A program made the position numbers and the translations under genes. The notes beneath the pieces are model-generated. The model saw only the letters and a program-made list of their open reading frames with translations, was not told the DNA's origin and searched no databases. Below are positions 12,251 through 27,200 of a stretch of DNA of 64,000 nt, piece after piece. The stretch lies in NCBI GenBank assembly GCA_020002185.1, contig CM034543.1, forward strand, positions 1,727,033 to 1,791,032. The letters are read 5' to 3'. The DNA comes from Paraescarpia echinospica (lineage: Eukaryota > Annelida > Polychaeta > Sabellida > Siboglinidae). Position 1 is the first letter of the stretch; the number at the start of each line of letters is the position of its first letter.

Positions 12251-15200
12251 GTATGTAACTGTCGTTACCCCGTTGTACGAATTTGGTTATGCAACCCACA
12301 TTGTTACGGTACGCTGAAGTGTGTGATACTGTTGGGTTTTGTTCTTTGTTTGATTCAAGCTTCGTTCGTTTTACGATCGGAAGTTTTCTCTAAAACCCTC
12401 GAATCTGGCTGCGTTCAATTAGGTGCCTGCCCGTGTCCTGGTCGTCTGTGCTCATCAATAATAAAAAATCCATGACACTCTTTAATATTTGCATCCGGTT
12501 ATTGTCCGTATGTCATTATATGCACACACGCTTGTTGGTACTGCTTTATTTTGTAATCTGTACGTATAGTATACTGGACTCCGAGTCGAGTGCAATAAAT
12601 ATAGTCCTAACACATCCACTGAAATTTGAGTCAACATTACTGCCAAAGTGAGTCATATAACCTCGGAAATGGGATATTTAGTGTGAAAATCTTCCGCAAT
12701 AAAATCTAGGCATTGCTCTGAATCCGAATCAGTTTACCAACGACTAGTCAACTTCAAGTAAGCGATCTACTATTTGAACTAGCACCAATAAATTAGCTAG
12801 TGGCTATTTGACGCCAACTTGCCTTCCTATTTCTTGCCAGGCAAACTAGATAGGCAGAGGAGGATTTTGTTAAGGCCATTTTGGTGGAATGTCGATGCTT
12901 TGGCCAATGTTATCCTAGGCATAGGCATAGCAGTGAATTTCAAGACAACTTTTCCAGGTTGATTTGTTTTGTATTCTATATTTATAACAATTATAATCAC
13001 ATCATCCATGCATTGTTGCATATATTTCTGGTACACTAAAGCATCATAAATCATCTAAATGTTAGCTCACTAAGAAGGGGTATTCACATAAATTCTCAAA
13101 AGTTCCAAACTACAATTACATGGTCATCACCATGTATCGTGGGTGTAAAGAAATTGGTCAAGTGATGCTAAATGTGAGTGACATATGTTACATGTAAATT
13201 GAAGCCAATAGCAATTTAGGTTGGTAAAAATTATAATTCCCACACCATCACCATATAATGGTAGGGAGGCTTTGAACTAGCTACATTTATGCATTTTTCT
13301 AATGAGACCATACTTGAAATGTGCTTATATGTTTATCTCCAGACTCCACCGCTGTTTTTAACTTTGATATGTCCGGTAGAACAAGTACTAATTCATGTTT
13401 GTAAATTTGTTCCAACAGAAATCTACTTGTTCCACACAAAAAAATGCGTTAAACATAAATCGCTGATGTTATTGTCGCAAGTGCATTAGTACATGTATGT
13501 AATCTGTAACGGTACTAATGGGTGTTTACTATGATTGCGATTATGTTCACAAATTACATTTCAATTTTCTGTATTACAAATAATTTCCAGTGTAGCATGA
13601 AATGTTCAAATTTTAAAACAAAACAGACACATGTATCATATATGTCACAGATGTGCCTGTGAAAAGATTTTTGTAATGAACAGTGACAAAAACGTGATCT
13701 AACTTTTTAACCTGACATCTTTGCTCCATCTATTGAATGTGTTATTTAAAAAGTACTACTGGCACCATCTGGTGACTATGTTGCCATTTGTCTCATGGTG
13801 AAATGAAAGCAGTGAGCAATGATGCGTCTCTGCAAGATCTAGCTGCAATGATGCATTTGTTAAAATTCTATATTATGTCATCGAGTAAAATATTTAAATC
13901 TTTTTAGTACAGTAAAAAGTATATATTGCAACTCGGTCAACTTGTCCTGTCGAGCAAGTGTGCTGGACAATGTACTTGTCTCCGACAATGTCTCGACACG
14001 GGTAACAACTACTTGCCCAAGACAAGCGGATAAGCATTAATGTCGAGCCCTGGCCATAGAACCTGCAGTTAAACTAAAATATTACACCAAGTTTAACAAT
14101 ATTTAACAAAATTGTCATCCAAAACAAGAAACTACTGATAGGTGAGTCTGGCGAGGTAGCGTATGGCCAAGTTTCTTCCGGGCAAAATACACTATCTACA
14201 CATACTTCTTCTTATTTATATATATATATATATATGACTTGTTGACAAAAGGTGAGCATGACAATGAGGGGGGGGTCAAAACAAAGTTGATTTAATTAGA
14301 AGGATGACTGTATTTTTAGATTGGGCACATATGCTTTAAATTAATTTTACAGTAAGATTTGTTACCATCAGGCATATGCTAAAGAATCCTTACATGCACA
14401 TATATGTATGTTTAAATATTGATAAAAAAAAATTTACTCAAAATGTAAAAAATGGACTTAGTGCGTTTTGGAATCCAGCTCTTTAATATGGGTCACCATT
14501 CAACTAAATTTGGCATACGTTGCAGCCTTGGCCTGCTACCCCATTAGTCTATGTTTAGCCTGCAGGCTGTTCAATCTAAGTCAAATGCCAGGACCTTGTC
14601 ATCCTGGTCTGATGGCTAGAAAGTCAGGGCATTGGTATTGTTTGTTTACTATCTGCCTGGTGCTGTATTTGCCAGACAGGGCATTACTTGGTTCACAATG
14701 CTTTTACATGTGACCCGGGGCAAAAAAAACGACAGACAGAATAATCATGCCATATTGTAGGATTTTGACAGATGTGTGTATTCCTTCTTAAAGGCAGTTT
14801 GGCAAGCCTGACTACCTGGAGAGAATACATTGGATTTTGAATGTATTCATGCCCATTGTTTACATGTAAAAAAACAATTGACTGTCATTATCCCAAGAGC
14901 AGTGTTTCCCTGGTATATGAAAAGCGAGGCGGGTTGCCTCGCCGTTTTTCTATGCTGCCTCGCCCAAAATATGCCGAAATTGCCGCCTCGTTGCTATTTT
15001 GTGCGTCTATTTTTTTTACGTTCTTTCGCGTTATATTCAACATCGGCGAGCGGCACGAAATGACACCACAAAGTCACTTATATTCTTGCAAAATCGCAGA
15101 TTTGTAGAAACATTGTTTAGTCATCTAAGATTTACCTTTTGGAATTAATTCCATTGGATAACGAGAATTACATCAATTGTCCAATCACGGAATATTCCCA

Positions 15201-18200
15201 TGGGATCCCTGGTGTATCCAATGGTGACACCTTGCGGAGGTTCGACATACTAGAAATCTAGACATTCATGTAACATGGCGCCCAAACGGTAGCTGCATTT
15301 GGGAGACATGCGGAACTCGGAGAAAAAAACAAAGAAACCAGTAGCTGAACGAAGATGTCTTTTGCGCTCAATTTTACTATTATAGTATGTGCCCACATTA
15401 AGTTAACTCAGAATGCTGGTGTAGCTGATGTTGAATTTCTGGTTTATGACGGTGGCGGGAGTAAAAACGTGCAGGCTGAAGGCACTACGTCACTACTCCC
15501 ACTAGTCGGCACTTGTATCGAACCCAGACCCTTTTGAATCCCAAATAGTGACCCGGTTTGCGCTAGTCTGCGCCGCTGCGGCTGTGCGTTACCGCACAGC
15601 TCGTATAAAATGAGCGATATAGCAGGGTATGTTGATACAAACCGGGGCACTATTTACGCCTCGAGTGGGCATAAGACGCAATATTCTTAAAGGTAAATAT
15701 CCCTAGGATAATGTTGAATGACGGAAGTATCTCACTGAGGTATCAAAGTTAGGCAAAACTCAAGTTATAACGGCGAAATCGAGGTGGGTCTGGATTCGGC
15801 ACAAATGCCCACAAGTCTATTCAACTAATATTTTATGCCGTTTTTTTTAGCAAAATAAGGAATGTGATTCATGAAATAGCTTTGTGCTGAATATATATAA
15901 TACATATTCCAACAAAGTTGTGCAAACAAACTTTTGGAAAAGTTGATTTAAGTGAAGTACTTACGAATAGAAACCACCGAAGTTCACATCTCATAAAAGA
16001 CGTCTTTTGCCCAAAACCCTGTATACTAACTGGTTATCAATAACTTGGGCTAGACAATGATATGTTTACACAGAAATTGGATATACTAAACAACTTATAC
16101 TTTTTTATATAAAAAAGGACACAATTTGAGGAACTTCTTGCGATTAATTGAAACATACTTTTGAGGCATTCCAGAAATGACTGTTTAATTAATTGCAGAG
16201 CATGCTAGCAACAAATAAAATGTAATCTTTGGAACATAAATCACCAATTTACCAAAATATTATCATGTTATAATCAATTAAAGGTGATGATGAAAGAGTC
16301 TTCAGATGATACTACTGGATGCTTCCCAGAGAAGTTGAGATTGTGTTCGACTGATCAGGTCTTCCAGGGTGTAAAGTGTAAAGCGATTACATTTACAAGT
16401 ATAGGTTAAAACATACATCATAATGCACAATTTTAATGCTAGTTTAAAAAAAATTCCAGGGAAGCATACTAGCAATGCTGTGCCTGCAGTGGCTTGCATA
16501 GCCCACCCCCTCCACCTCGCCCATCACTTTACCCAGGGGGAACACTGCAAGAGGTAACAACAGTGGATGTTGCTTACATAATGAAGCCTGCAAGGTGTTT
16601 CCAATCAATATTATTATGAAATGCTAGGCTTCCCTGCTATCTCTCTGTCTAGAGATGTATGTACAGTAGATTACTAGATGTTAAGCAGTAGTACTGGTTC
16701 GATACCCGATATATCAAAGTATCGCGATACTTGTGAAAGTTCGATACCGACACCTCTTGTTGTTTCGATACTTTGATATACATCTGGTATTGATCAGCCA
16801 CTGTCGATGTTTTGATACTTCTTCGATACCGTCAGTATTTCGATACTTTGTCGAGCTTCGATACCATAGATATTTTGATACTTCTTCCATACCGATATTT
16901 CGATATATTGAGTGCATTTGACATCATTGACATTTGAGGCCTACGTTGTGTGACTTATGACTACTCTGCTACGGCTTTGCTTCCTAACTTGATTGGGTTG
17001 ATTATGTTGTATGTGTTAAGCTGTTAAGTTGTTGTTAAAAACATAATAAAATGTCATTTTATAAAACGTTATAAATATTAAAATAATGAAATCTGTTTTC
17101 AGAATGTTTGCAAAAATAATAGTGCGATCTTAGAGGTAGCCTTGATTATCCATGCTTCATTTGGTGGCGCCACTGCTTGACTCGCGACTCTACCGTGTAC
17201 CAAAAACACAACATCTGAGTGATTTTATAAAGTGTTTAATGCATGCATTAGTATTCGTGAATCTAGTTAAAATATAACATAAATAGTTATTTAAGCACAA
17301 CGCATTAGCCTCGATTACCCAGGCTTCTTTTGGTGATGTTACCTTTTGTTGTTTGGTGGCGCCACAGTTTGCCGTGAATACTCAACCGAGATGAACAACA
17401 AAATATCCGAATGTTCTTCACCAATCTGGCAGTTTTTCACCAAACATGGCAACACAGTTGAGTGTCAGATGTGTCAGAAACGCTTTTCATAAGCTACCCG
17501 GTAACTGTTCAATTGCATTATAGTTACATGTGTTTCTAAGCACTTGTCTAGCATCCGGGCCCACCTCAACACTGTTGTTATATTTACTACGTTTGCCTAA
17601 AATAGGCTAAATTTTATACCTCAGGCTCAGTGGTTTAGTTAACTGCAATTTGTAAACAATGTTAGGGTTTCAGCACATCCACCAAACTGACCGATGCAAC
17701 ATCTTGCAGCTAAAGGCAAACACGCACTATGAATGATCTAGCAAGTATCTGCAAGGTGGCGCATTCATTCATAAAAAAATCTGTTTTCACGCATGTTTCA
17801 CTAAAAAAATATGAGTGCATGCTTCTATTGGGTAGTTTGCTTCTATTGCGAATTATACTGTATATAAATTAGACTTGCAACGTAAGTATCGAGTATCGAA
17901 CACAATTCTGGTATCGATCGATATCGAAGAAATCTAGTTTCGAACCAGCACTACTAAGCAGACACAGTTAAATGTTAATTTTAAATGAATATAATAATAA
18001 TGGAATTACTTCTTCAGCACCAATATCCTCCAAAAATCGAGCTCAGTGGGTGCAACAAATATAACGGATTGAAAGCATTCTCATTGTCATGTACAGAGCA
18101 AGCAACAGAAGGATGGATTTGCTATTACTTGGCAATAATGCCCTTGTATTGTAATACTTTGCAAATCAGACCACTCCTTTTAAAATGATTGTTCAAACGT

Positions 18201-21200
18201 TGTTTTAATTTAATAGATTGTGAGATTGTTCAATATCTCACAGTCACACATTTCATCTGGAAGAAACTGGATTAATTTGTTTCTTGTGGGTTAGGAAAAC
18301 CATAGTTTAACTGCCCCATGGAAGAAACTGTCAACCTTGCTTTTTAGAAATATGGTTTTTCCTGTAAATTCATTTTTCAATTACAAAACTGTTAACTCAT
18401 CTCAAATGATAACAAAATTGGATTGTTTTATGCCCTGTTTGGTAGTTGCACACAAGTTCTGAGATAAATTACAATCTGGTGTACTGTGTGTTATCATATG
18501 TTGTGAACCCAGAAATGATGTAACCTTCACTTTTCTTGCAGGTCTGTCAAAAGCCCAGAGGTCTTTCTCAAACACGCTCATGAATTTCAAGTTTGAATGC
18601 ATCGGAAGTGAACGAACAGATGATGAAAAAGTTATTGGTAAATGTTTCACTTTCTGTTTTTTGTTCTCCTCTTGTTTCCCTGTCAGTGTCACTGGGGTGA
18701 GGCTGGCCTCGATTCTCATCCTCGATTTCTCTGAACTTTTTTCGTTTCCCTCATTGGTGCACTGCTCCATCCACCAACCATCTTCTCCATTCCCCTCTAT
18801 CTTTTGCTCTCGTTCTCCACTCCTCTCCCAATCATTCCAAGTCTCTCTTTACACAGTCCTCCCATTGCAGCCTAGGTCATCCTTGCCTCCCTTTCCCCTC
18901 AACTCTCCAGGCATTTGCTTTCTTTGCCAACCATTCTCCTCCCATTTGCTCCACCTGTCCAGCCAATTTTAGTCGACTCCTCACTTATTCTTAAAACACT
19001 TACGCCAACCTCTTCTCTCAGCTCTATCATTGTTCGCTTATCACTTATTTTTACGCCCGCAGTTCTTCTGACCCAGTTGTTTTTGCAATCCTGTACCCTC
19101 CTGTTGTTTTTCTGTCAAGGCCATATGTTTATCGATCACTAAATTATTTGTCTTATTTCCATTATGTGTCCCGTTTCCATAATGTTTCACTATGTTACAT
19201 GAGTAATTATAACCTGGACATTTGTTTACAATTGTAAGTACATCGGGTAACGTGGGATGTAGCATTTAAAATGGTTTGTTAAAGGGAATAAAAACATCTA
19301 TTGCTCGAATTCATGTTATAGTACATCCTGCTATCTATTTCTACGTCCACCAAGCCAAAAATAGAAAAAAATTCAATGAATTAGAAATTCCACATTTTAT
19401 GGTGTGCATCCGGACATTTTCGAATATGCATATTTTTGGCGCGCTTTTCGGGATGCCGAGATGTGACGTCACTTATGATTCAAACTCGCATCAGGCCGAC
19501 CCTTTCCATGCATTCAGAGCACGTTTACAAGTATAGCTTTTGGGTCGAAACGAGCGCCAGAACGAGTTATTGTGCAATATTCCGACGTAATACAAACACA
19601 AGTCATCATAGAGGAACAAGTAGTTATCTTACGGTTCCACATGAATCGAATTTTATTCAAAACAACGAATGCGAATGGGCCTACAAGTCGACTAGTCTTC
19701 GCCGAGCTTGGGCTCATTTTCAGAATAATTATATTGAATGCAACCAACGGGAGATAATCTACACCAATAAACATACATAGCAAACATATATTGTATCCAG
19801 CTACATAAAGTAACGTGTATAATCTCATAATATCACTAGAATATCGATATATGACGGAGTTGTACAATTTATCATAACAACTTAAATCAGCCAAAGACTT
19901 TCCGTTGGTCCCGCTAGCTCAGTGGGTAGGCGCGTTGGTTACTTGTCATTTATTTTACAATCGGGCGATGCCGGTTCAATCCTGACAGCATGCAAACCTT
20001 TGATTTTCTTTACACTTTTTTTTTAATGTTTTCACGAAGTAATATAAATGAAATCATTTTATACTATAATGCACTGTTTGTAAATAATTTTTATTTTTGT
20101 AGTAACTATTTATTCGCCACAAAAATGAAAATATGGTCATTATATAACGATGTTTCTAAATTTTATTTATCCAAACAAATATAATGTAATGGATATATAA
20201 TTTATTAATTGTAAATATATTGTACGGTAATATATTGTAATTATATATGTGAAAACAGATTGAGATCTGTCTGGATAAATACAATTTAGAAACATCGTTA
20301 TATATAATGACCATATTTTCATTTTTGTGGCGAATAAATAATTACTACAAAAATAAAAAAATATTTACAAACAGTGCATTATAGTATAACATGATTTTGT
20401 TTATATTACTTCGTGAAAACATAAACAAAAAAAGTGTAAAGAAAATCAAAGGTTTGCATGCTGTCAGGATTGAACCGGCATCGCCCGATTGTAAAATAAA
20501 TGACAAGTAACCAACGCGCCTACCCACTGAGCTAGCGGGACCAACGGAAACTGTTTGACTGATTTAAGTTGTTATGATAAATTGTACAACTCCTTCATAT
20601 ATCGATATTCTAGTGCTATTATGAGATTATACACGTTACTTTATGTAACTGGATACAATATATGTTTGCTATGTATGTTTATTGGTGTAGATTATCTCCC
20701 GTTGGTTGCATTCGATATAATTATTCTGAAAACGAGCCCAAGCTCGGCGAAACCTAGTCGACTTGCAGGCCCATTCGCATTCATTGTTTTGAATAAAATT
20801 CGATTCATGTGGAACCGTACGATAAATGTTTGTTCCTCTATGATGACTAGTGTTTGTATTACGTCGGAATATTGCACAATAACTTGTTTTGACGCTCGTT
20901 TCGACCCAAAAGCTATCCTTGTAAACATGCTCTGAATGCATGGAAAGGGTCGGCCTGATGCGAGTGTGTGTCATAAGTGACGTCACGATACCACGTGATC
21001 GCCTAGCTCATTAAAATTTCATTTTTCGCGGGAATTGCTTCACAGATGAGCTTAAAATCGAATTTATGCTACAAATGTATTTTTCTGTATTTGTTTAATG
21101 TTGTCAAATGTTACATACAATGTTAAACTTTGTGTACACATGGAAAAAGGATTTTAGCTAATGCCTTATTTTTATTTCCTTTAATGTTAATTCAGTGTTC

Positions 21201-24200
21201 CCGTAAGGGTTTTAAATAACGGGGTCCTTGGATCCCATGGGCCTGACAAAATGGGGTTCCAAAAACAAAGATGGGACCAAAAGTGCGGCTATTACATGAA
21301 CAATATTAATGTATGGCCTCGATCTCTGTTTGGCTTCTTAGCCGCTGGCGATGCCATGATGTCAAAAACGCTGACCGGACACCACGCTAGAAGTCGTTCT
21401 ACCTAGTTTCCGAATTAGTCGTTAGGCGGTACTGACGCGCATTAGTGGGAACTACTATTCAGTTTGGTCGCTAGGTGGCGGCACCATTTCATTGTGAACC
21501 GAAAGTGTGGTTGTCGACACACAATTTGGATATCTGTTGTATTTCTTTGTAAGCGACATGTCTAACATGGGACTAGAAATAACTTTGAAGAACTATAGAA
21601 TTGCGTTGAAGGGATGCCGTGAAACGTGAAAAACTGCATCCATGGTACGCGGTGAAACTTGAAAAACCGCATCCTGCCTTGAAAAACCGCATATTATCAC
21701 CCAAAAACGTCATCAGCGCTAACACTAATTAATTTGTATAATTCAGAATCAGTAGTCATTTACACAAATAATCTAGCAAAGTAGTAGTAATTGAAAATGG
21801 AATGTCAGTGACACTGTCATTCAGATTTCTGCACTGTGCATTTGCACTTTGCAGCTGTTAAAATGCAGGACTTTGATATTTGTATAGCTTGGTTATGTTC
21901 TTAAATATTAGAATTCAATTAGTCTTGGGGTGGGTCCAGTTACAAAATAAAATCAATAACAACTGCAGTGTCTTTTCATTTTATGTATTAATGCACTTTG
22001 AGATCAATAGTGCCATTACAGTTACGAATGCTATGTATGCAGGACCAACTGGTTACTTCTTTGTTAATTATTTATGTATTAATGCACTTTGAGATCAATA
22101 GTGTCATTACAGTTACGAATGCTATGTATGCAGGACCAACTGGTTACTTCTTTGTTAATTATTTATGTATTAATGCACTTTGAGATCAATAGTGCCATTA
22201 CAGTTACGAATGCTATGTATGCAGGACCAACTGGTTACTTCTTTGTTAATTATTTATGTATTAATGCACTTTGAGATCAATAGTGCCATTACAGTTACGA
22301 ATGCTATGTATGCAGGACCAACTGGTTACTTCTTTGTTAATTATTTATGTATTAATGCACTTTGAGATCAATAGTGCCATTACAGTTACGAATGCTATGT
22401 ATGCAGGACCAACTGGTTACTTCTTTGTTAATTATTTATGTATTAATGCACTTTGAGATCAATAGTGCCATTACAGTTACGAATGCTATGTATGCAGGAC
22501 CAACTGGTTACTTCTTTGTTAATTATTTATGGCACAGACGGTACTGAATTACGGATTGATAAAAACGCATGATACAGCACTTTTGTTAGGCTTTTCTTCA
22601 GGATATGTTAAATTGTGATATATATTTTTTGTAATTAACCATAATTAATGTCATTTTGAAGTGACACAAAATACTTATCATCCCTAAATGGGTATCAGTT
22701 ACAAATGCAGCAGTTTGCCTGTAGGTGTAATCAGTTACACATGTGCAGTTAGATAGAACCCTACTCAAGATACCACAGCCATGTCCCTATCTATACCACA
22801 GCCATCTTATCACAATGTGCTGGGCTCTTCTTGCCATCTGGCAATATTCAACACACTTGTTTCCATGGTTCACACCTTTAATCTCTGTGTACAGTTACAG
22901 CCTCACATTACCAGTTGTTGCCATGTGGTTGCTGCAGGCTCTCTTATAAGGAGGCAGTCTCTTCATAGTTTACTGTTTAATAACTAATATAATGTTCTTA
23001 AAACTACACTAATTATGTCGAAGCTATACTGTCCGCCAAATTTAGTTTAGTAAGACTGTAGCAAAATTTGCAGTTTAGAAGGTACGACCCTGGGGCATGT
23101 TCAAATAGTAAACAAAACATTCAGTTTCAAAACAAGCTTTAATATAGGCAATACGGCCAATCAGGCTGAATTAACTGCAATACCCTTTGATGTTCAACGA
23201 TGTCCCGTTTTCCCACATTCAACACAGCAGACTTTCTATTACAAATTACTATGCCTACTAATTCTGGGTAGAGGACCTGACTGGCTCCCTTTTATAATGC
23301 CAACCGTTGATGAACCCAGTTCATGGAACTCTCCACTAGCATATAATTTCATTAGTTAAACATCAAGGCCTTGGATTGGAAACCTGGAATTTTCTAAATG
23401 GCCCATGGAAAAGCCTGGAATTTTCAGTTTTCATAAATAAAATGGCGGACACCCATAGTGTTCAATTCTCTGCCTAGATGGATACTGCATCCTCGCAAGC
23501 CAGGGCTGCTTGCCATGCAAAACTAGCCCTGGCTGATCCCCTGCGCAAAGTGCAGAAGTTAGCTGAGTCAAACTAGTAATTGACTTCGCCAGTCGCGACT
23601 GCATCACCCGTCAGAACAGCGCAAATACCCGCCCCAATTTGAAGACAGATAAACGACTTCTGGGAATCCCAATACATAATGAGTTTATTAATGACCCGTT
23701 TGCCCATTTAGGACTAGCAGCTGAGCGATATTGTGTATTTGAATAATTGCTTCTACTTCCTAAACATTGCATGTAACACGAGCCACAGTTGGTTGAAATT
23801 AGTTTTATTATGACCACCTGACCTGCCGCCAACCACTGATCTAGTGAGCGATTTCATAGGCTGAGCTTAAATTCAGAGTTTTGCAAAGCGATCAGCCAGG
23901 GGGTACTGCTGGCTGGCTTTGACGTAATCAGCAGCAGCGACCCCTGGCACGCGAGGATGGGATACTGTGAGTGATGAAATTCATCCATCTTTGACATAGT
24001 TCTTTAAAATTATTATTATTTATATGTACTGATATGATACTTTTTGTCTTAATATTGTGAATTTTGGTGCAGTATAACTAATAATTTAATTCATAAAGTG
24101 TTTCATCACCCGTGTGACCAATTACCATTGCTTCTGTAGGCAGTGGTCAGTCCTCATTCAACTACTGCTGTATTTCTAGTTTAAGAACAACCACTTTTAT

Positions 24201-27200
24201 TTTGCTTTATCGCTGTGTTTCTGTTTTAGCTGACTCGATGGAGCAGTTTGGAAAACTTATTTCAACCATTGAAGATGCGAGGGACATCATGGTAAGTAGT
24301 AGCTCCTTCAAGATTAAAAGAGCTGGAGCTGTAGTTTCTTCATACCCCTGACGAATACCTTGGAACATTGATCAAGTTGTTATTATCGTTAACGTTCCAA
24401 AAGACTAAGTGGAGTAAACATGGCTCTAACCCCAGCTCCATTGTGGCGTAGGGGTGGTAGGACTGACCCTCGCTTTACTGAAGGTTAAGTCTGGCATGAG
24501 AATGAGTCCAAGTAACTTTCCAGCTGATGCCTTTATGCAGGGTCAAATTTTCACCAGTCCAAAAATATCCCGGTAGATAAGCATGTCTGTGCACACAATC
24601 CAGTCCCAATGTGCATGTATATATACATAAATACATATATATATGTATAACGAAATAGCATGAGTAATACAAGCATACGCAAGTGTGACACACATTTTAA
24701 AAAGATAATGGACATAAATAACAGTTAGAGACAACAAAATTTAGCCCCTCAGCTTGAATTTCTATCCATTCAAACTGAACTCGACCCATCCTAAAGATGG
24801 ATGAATGGATCTCTAGATAAAGCTGTTGTGAATCCATAGATCTGCGTCTTACAAAATGTGGAGTGCAGTGGCTAGAGCATCGGACGCTCAATTGACAGAA
24901 CCTGGGTTAAAATCCTGTGCTGCCGTATTGAATGTTGGACAAGTTCGTTCACTCTACATTGATTCAGTTCACTCATCTGTATGAATTGAGTACCTGGCTG
25001 TAAACAGTGGTGGATATTTGTGTACGAATAGTCTTTGTGCATTAATTGCAGCGTGTGAATGCTTCCAAGAGAAGTCAAGATGGCCGGTCTTTGTAGTTAT
25101 AACTGGATGTCAGGTTTGGTTGCTTCAGGGATGAAATATTTGTAAACTTCACGCATTGTTCTGTTCTCAGTTAAACCAGGCAGACGAACAAATAATTCGG
25201 CCTCTGGAAAACTTCAGAAAGGAACAAATTGGACAAGCAAAGGTGTGTATTTTACGTGTGTGTGTGTAAGGGCTGAAATTAAGCGTTTTAGATGGGTGAT
25301 ATTGAAAATCTATTAAATGAAATAGTTGTGGAAAAGATGTATGTATATAACGGTAATAATGAATGCACTTGGAGTTTTGCTCGTAATGCAGGTGACTTCA
25401 TAATATGGCACATACTTTGGTAATTCTCAGTTGCATGTGTTGTATTTCAGAACTTCTTTCAAACAAGAGGAACCTTCTGATTTCTTGTTGTTCTGGCTCT
25501 AAATTGTGTCAGTAAAAATTCTGAAATAGGCACGGAATCTGATTAAATATGTTGACGAAATGATCACCTTCAATATACATGTAGGCATTGTTCCGCTTCA
25601 GAATGGCAAGAAGAAGTTTGATAAGCACACAGCAAAGTTCTGCCAATCACTTGAGAAATACCTGAATCTGAAGGCGAAGGCAGGAGATGCTATACTGCAA
25701 GAGGTGAGTCAGCGTGCATATGACATGCGTGTCACATGCGTACGTATGCGTACGACATGTATGCATGTGTCTGCCTGTATGTGCCCATTGCCATCAATGT
25801 ATGAGTGCAATGATAGGTACAGTATGAGTGCAATGGTAGGTACAGTATGAGTGCAATGGTAGGTACAGTATGAGTGCAATGGTAGGTACAGAGTTGATAT
25901 CAAATGATGGCTATGTGAAGTGCATGGCCCACACATCATCCAAACCAGTGGTCACGTTCCATTGTACATGTGACCTGCCAGGTCTCATCAGTTTTGTGGT
26001 TTTGGCAGAAATGCACATCTTGTAATCTCATCTTACAATGTTCAGTTTATTTTCGTTGACATGTAGTCCCAAACTAATAACATAGAAGCATTTACGAACC
26101 TACTTGTTAAAATAAACAATAGACAATATGAGTTAGAGTGACCTCTTTTCTCAAAACAGCTTTTTAGTCCTTTGGCTGAAGGTCCAAGGGACTATTGCTA
26201 TTGCCATCACTCTGCGTCCGCCGTCCTCCGTCTGCCGTTAGCTGCCGTATCTCAGAAACTTTTTCTCTAATTTTGCATAGACATATCTTAGGGCACTGCC
26301 ACTATGCACGAGAAATCTGTATTTGATTGAATCATGTTAAGGGCTCCCTAGGGCCTCCAAGGACCCCAAAACTGGTAAAAATGTAACATTTGGCCTATTT
26401 TTTCAAAAACTGTTCAGCAACTTTTTTTCTAATTTTGCATAGATGTATCTTAGGGTGCTGCCACTATATACAAGAAATCTGTATTTGATTGAATCATTCT
26501 AAGGGCACCTAAGGGGCCCCCAAAGTGCAAAAGTTTTACATTATATAGTGATGTGGTTTTGAGAAAGGCCCTTGAGACCACCCCCAACAGTAGATTTTGT
26601 TTATTGTGCCACAAAGTCAACCCCATGACTAAACTCTCTAGCCTAGTGCTACTGTTCCATTGAGACCTTGACTAATCTTTAATTGGTCACAGTGGCCCAG
26701 GCAGAGTAGACACACTTGACCCCTGTTAGACTAAACAGTTCCCTAACACTTTTAAACTGTATCTTCAAAACAATTTTCTATAATTGCAAGTTGTGTTTAT
26801 TTTGATGTTCATTTAATTATTATAAAATGGTGTGACTGTGGTGTCTATTGGTTAAAGATGTATTGTCTGTAGAAACCTGTAGGTGACAAACAGAAAATTA
26901 AAATTCTGTCACCTGTAGGTGACAAACAGAAAATTAATATTCTGGACAACTATAGAGTGAAATATCCTACACTTTATTTATATCAAATGCATTCTACTGT
27001 TCTGTTTACGCTTGCCATGCCTTGTGTAGACATGGTACTGTGTAAATCAATTGTATCAATATAGACTAATAATTACAGATTCACACATACACAAGTAAGA
27101 AATCTGTATTTGATTGAATCATTCTAGTGTCATCAGCATATAGTAGAACATACATTTTCTACATCATCATCACTAAGGTTGTTGTAAATTTCACCAGCTG

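Larger units (their letters stand above)
19283..21180. mobile_element. Palindromic TTAA-flanked transposon, copy 1
   Basis: TTAA stands at both borders (19279-19282, 21181-21184). The ends are AGGGAATAAAAA and TTTTTATTTCCT. Inside, about 19450-20170 is repeated inverted at about 20270-20985 around a roughly 100-bp spacer. The outermost 160-190 bp of the two sides differ. Each arm carries a tRNA-like module and the same degraded ORF-like stretch. No transposase is recognised; TTAA targets are used by piggyBac and Kolobok superfamilies. Confidence 0.85.

Noticed and set aside
18580..18972. 130-codon frame continuing past exon 2
   Set aside because: The homology stops at the GTAAAT donor. The rest is a pyrimidine-rich intron.
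19908..19990. A functional tRNA gene
   Set aside because: The A-box and B-box-like parts are present but the acceptor and T stems do not pair. The sequence is repeated in inverted arms of a transposon.
19514..20935. Mirror-image 126-codon frames in the palindromic element
   Set aside because: They occur on opposite strands of the inverted arms, differ in length between copies, and show no recognisable domain; probably not coding.
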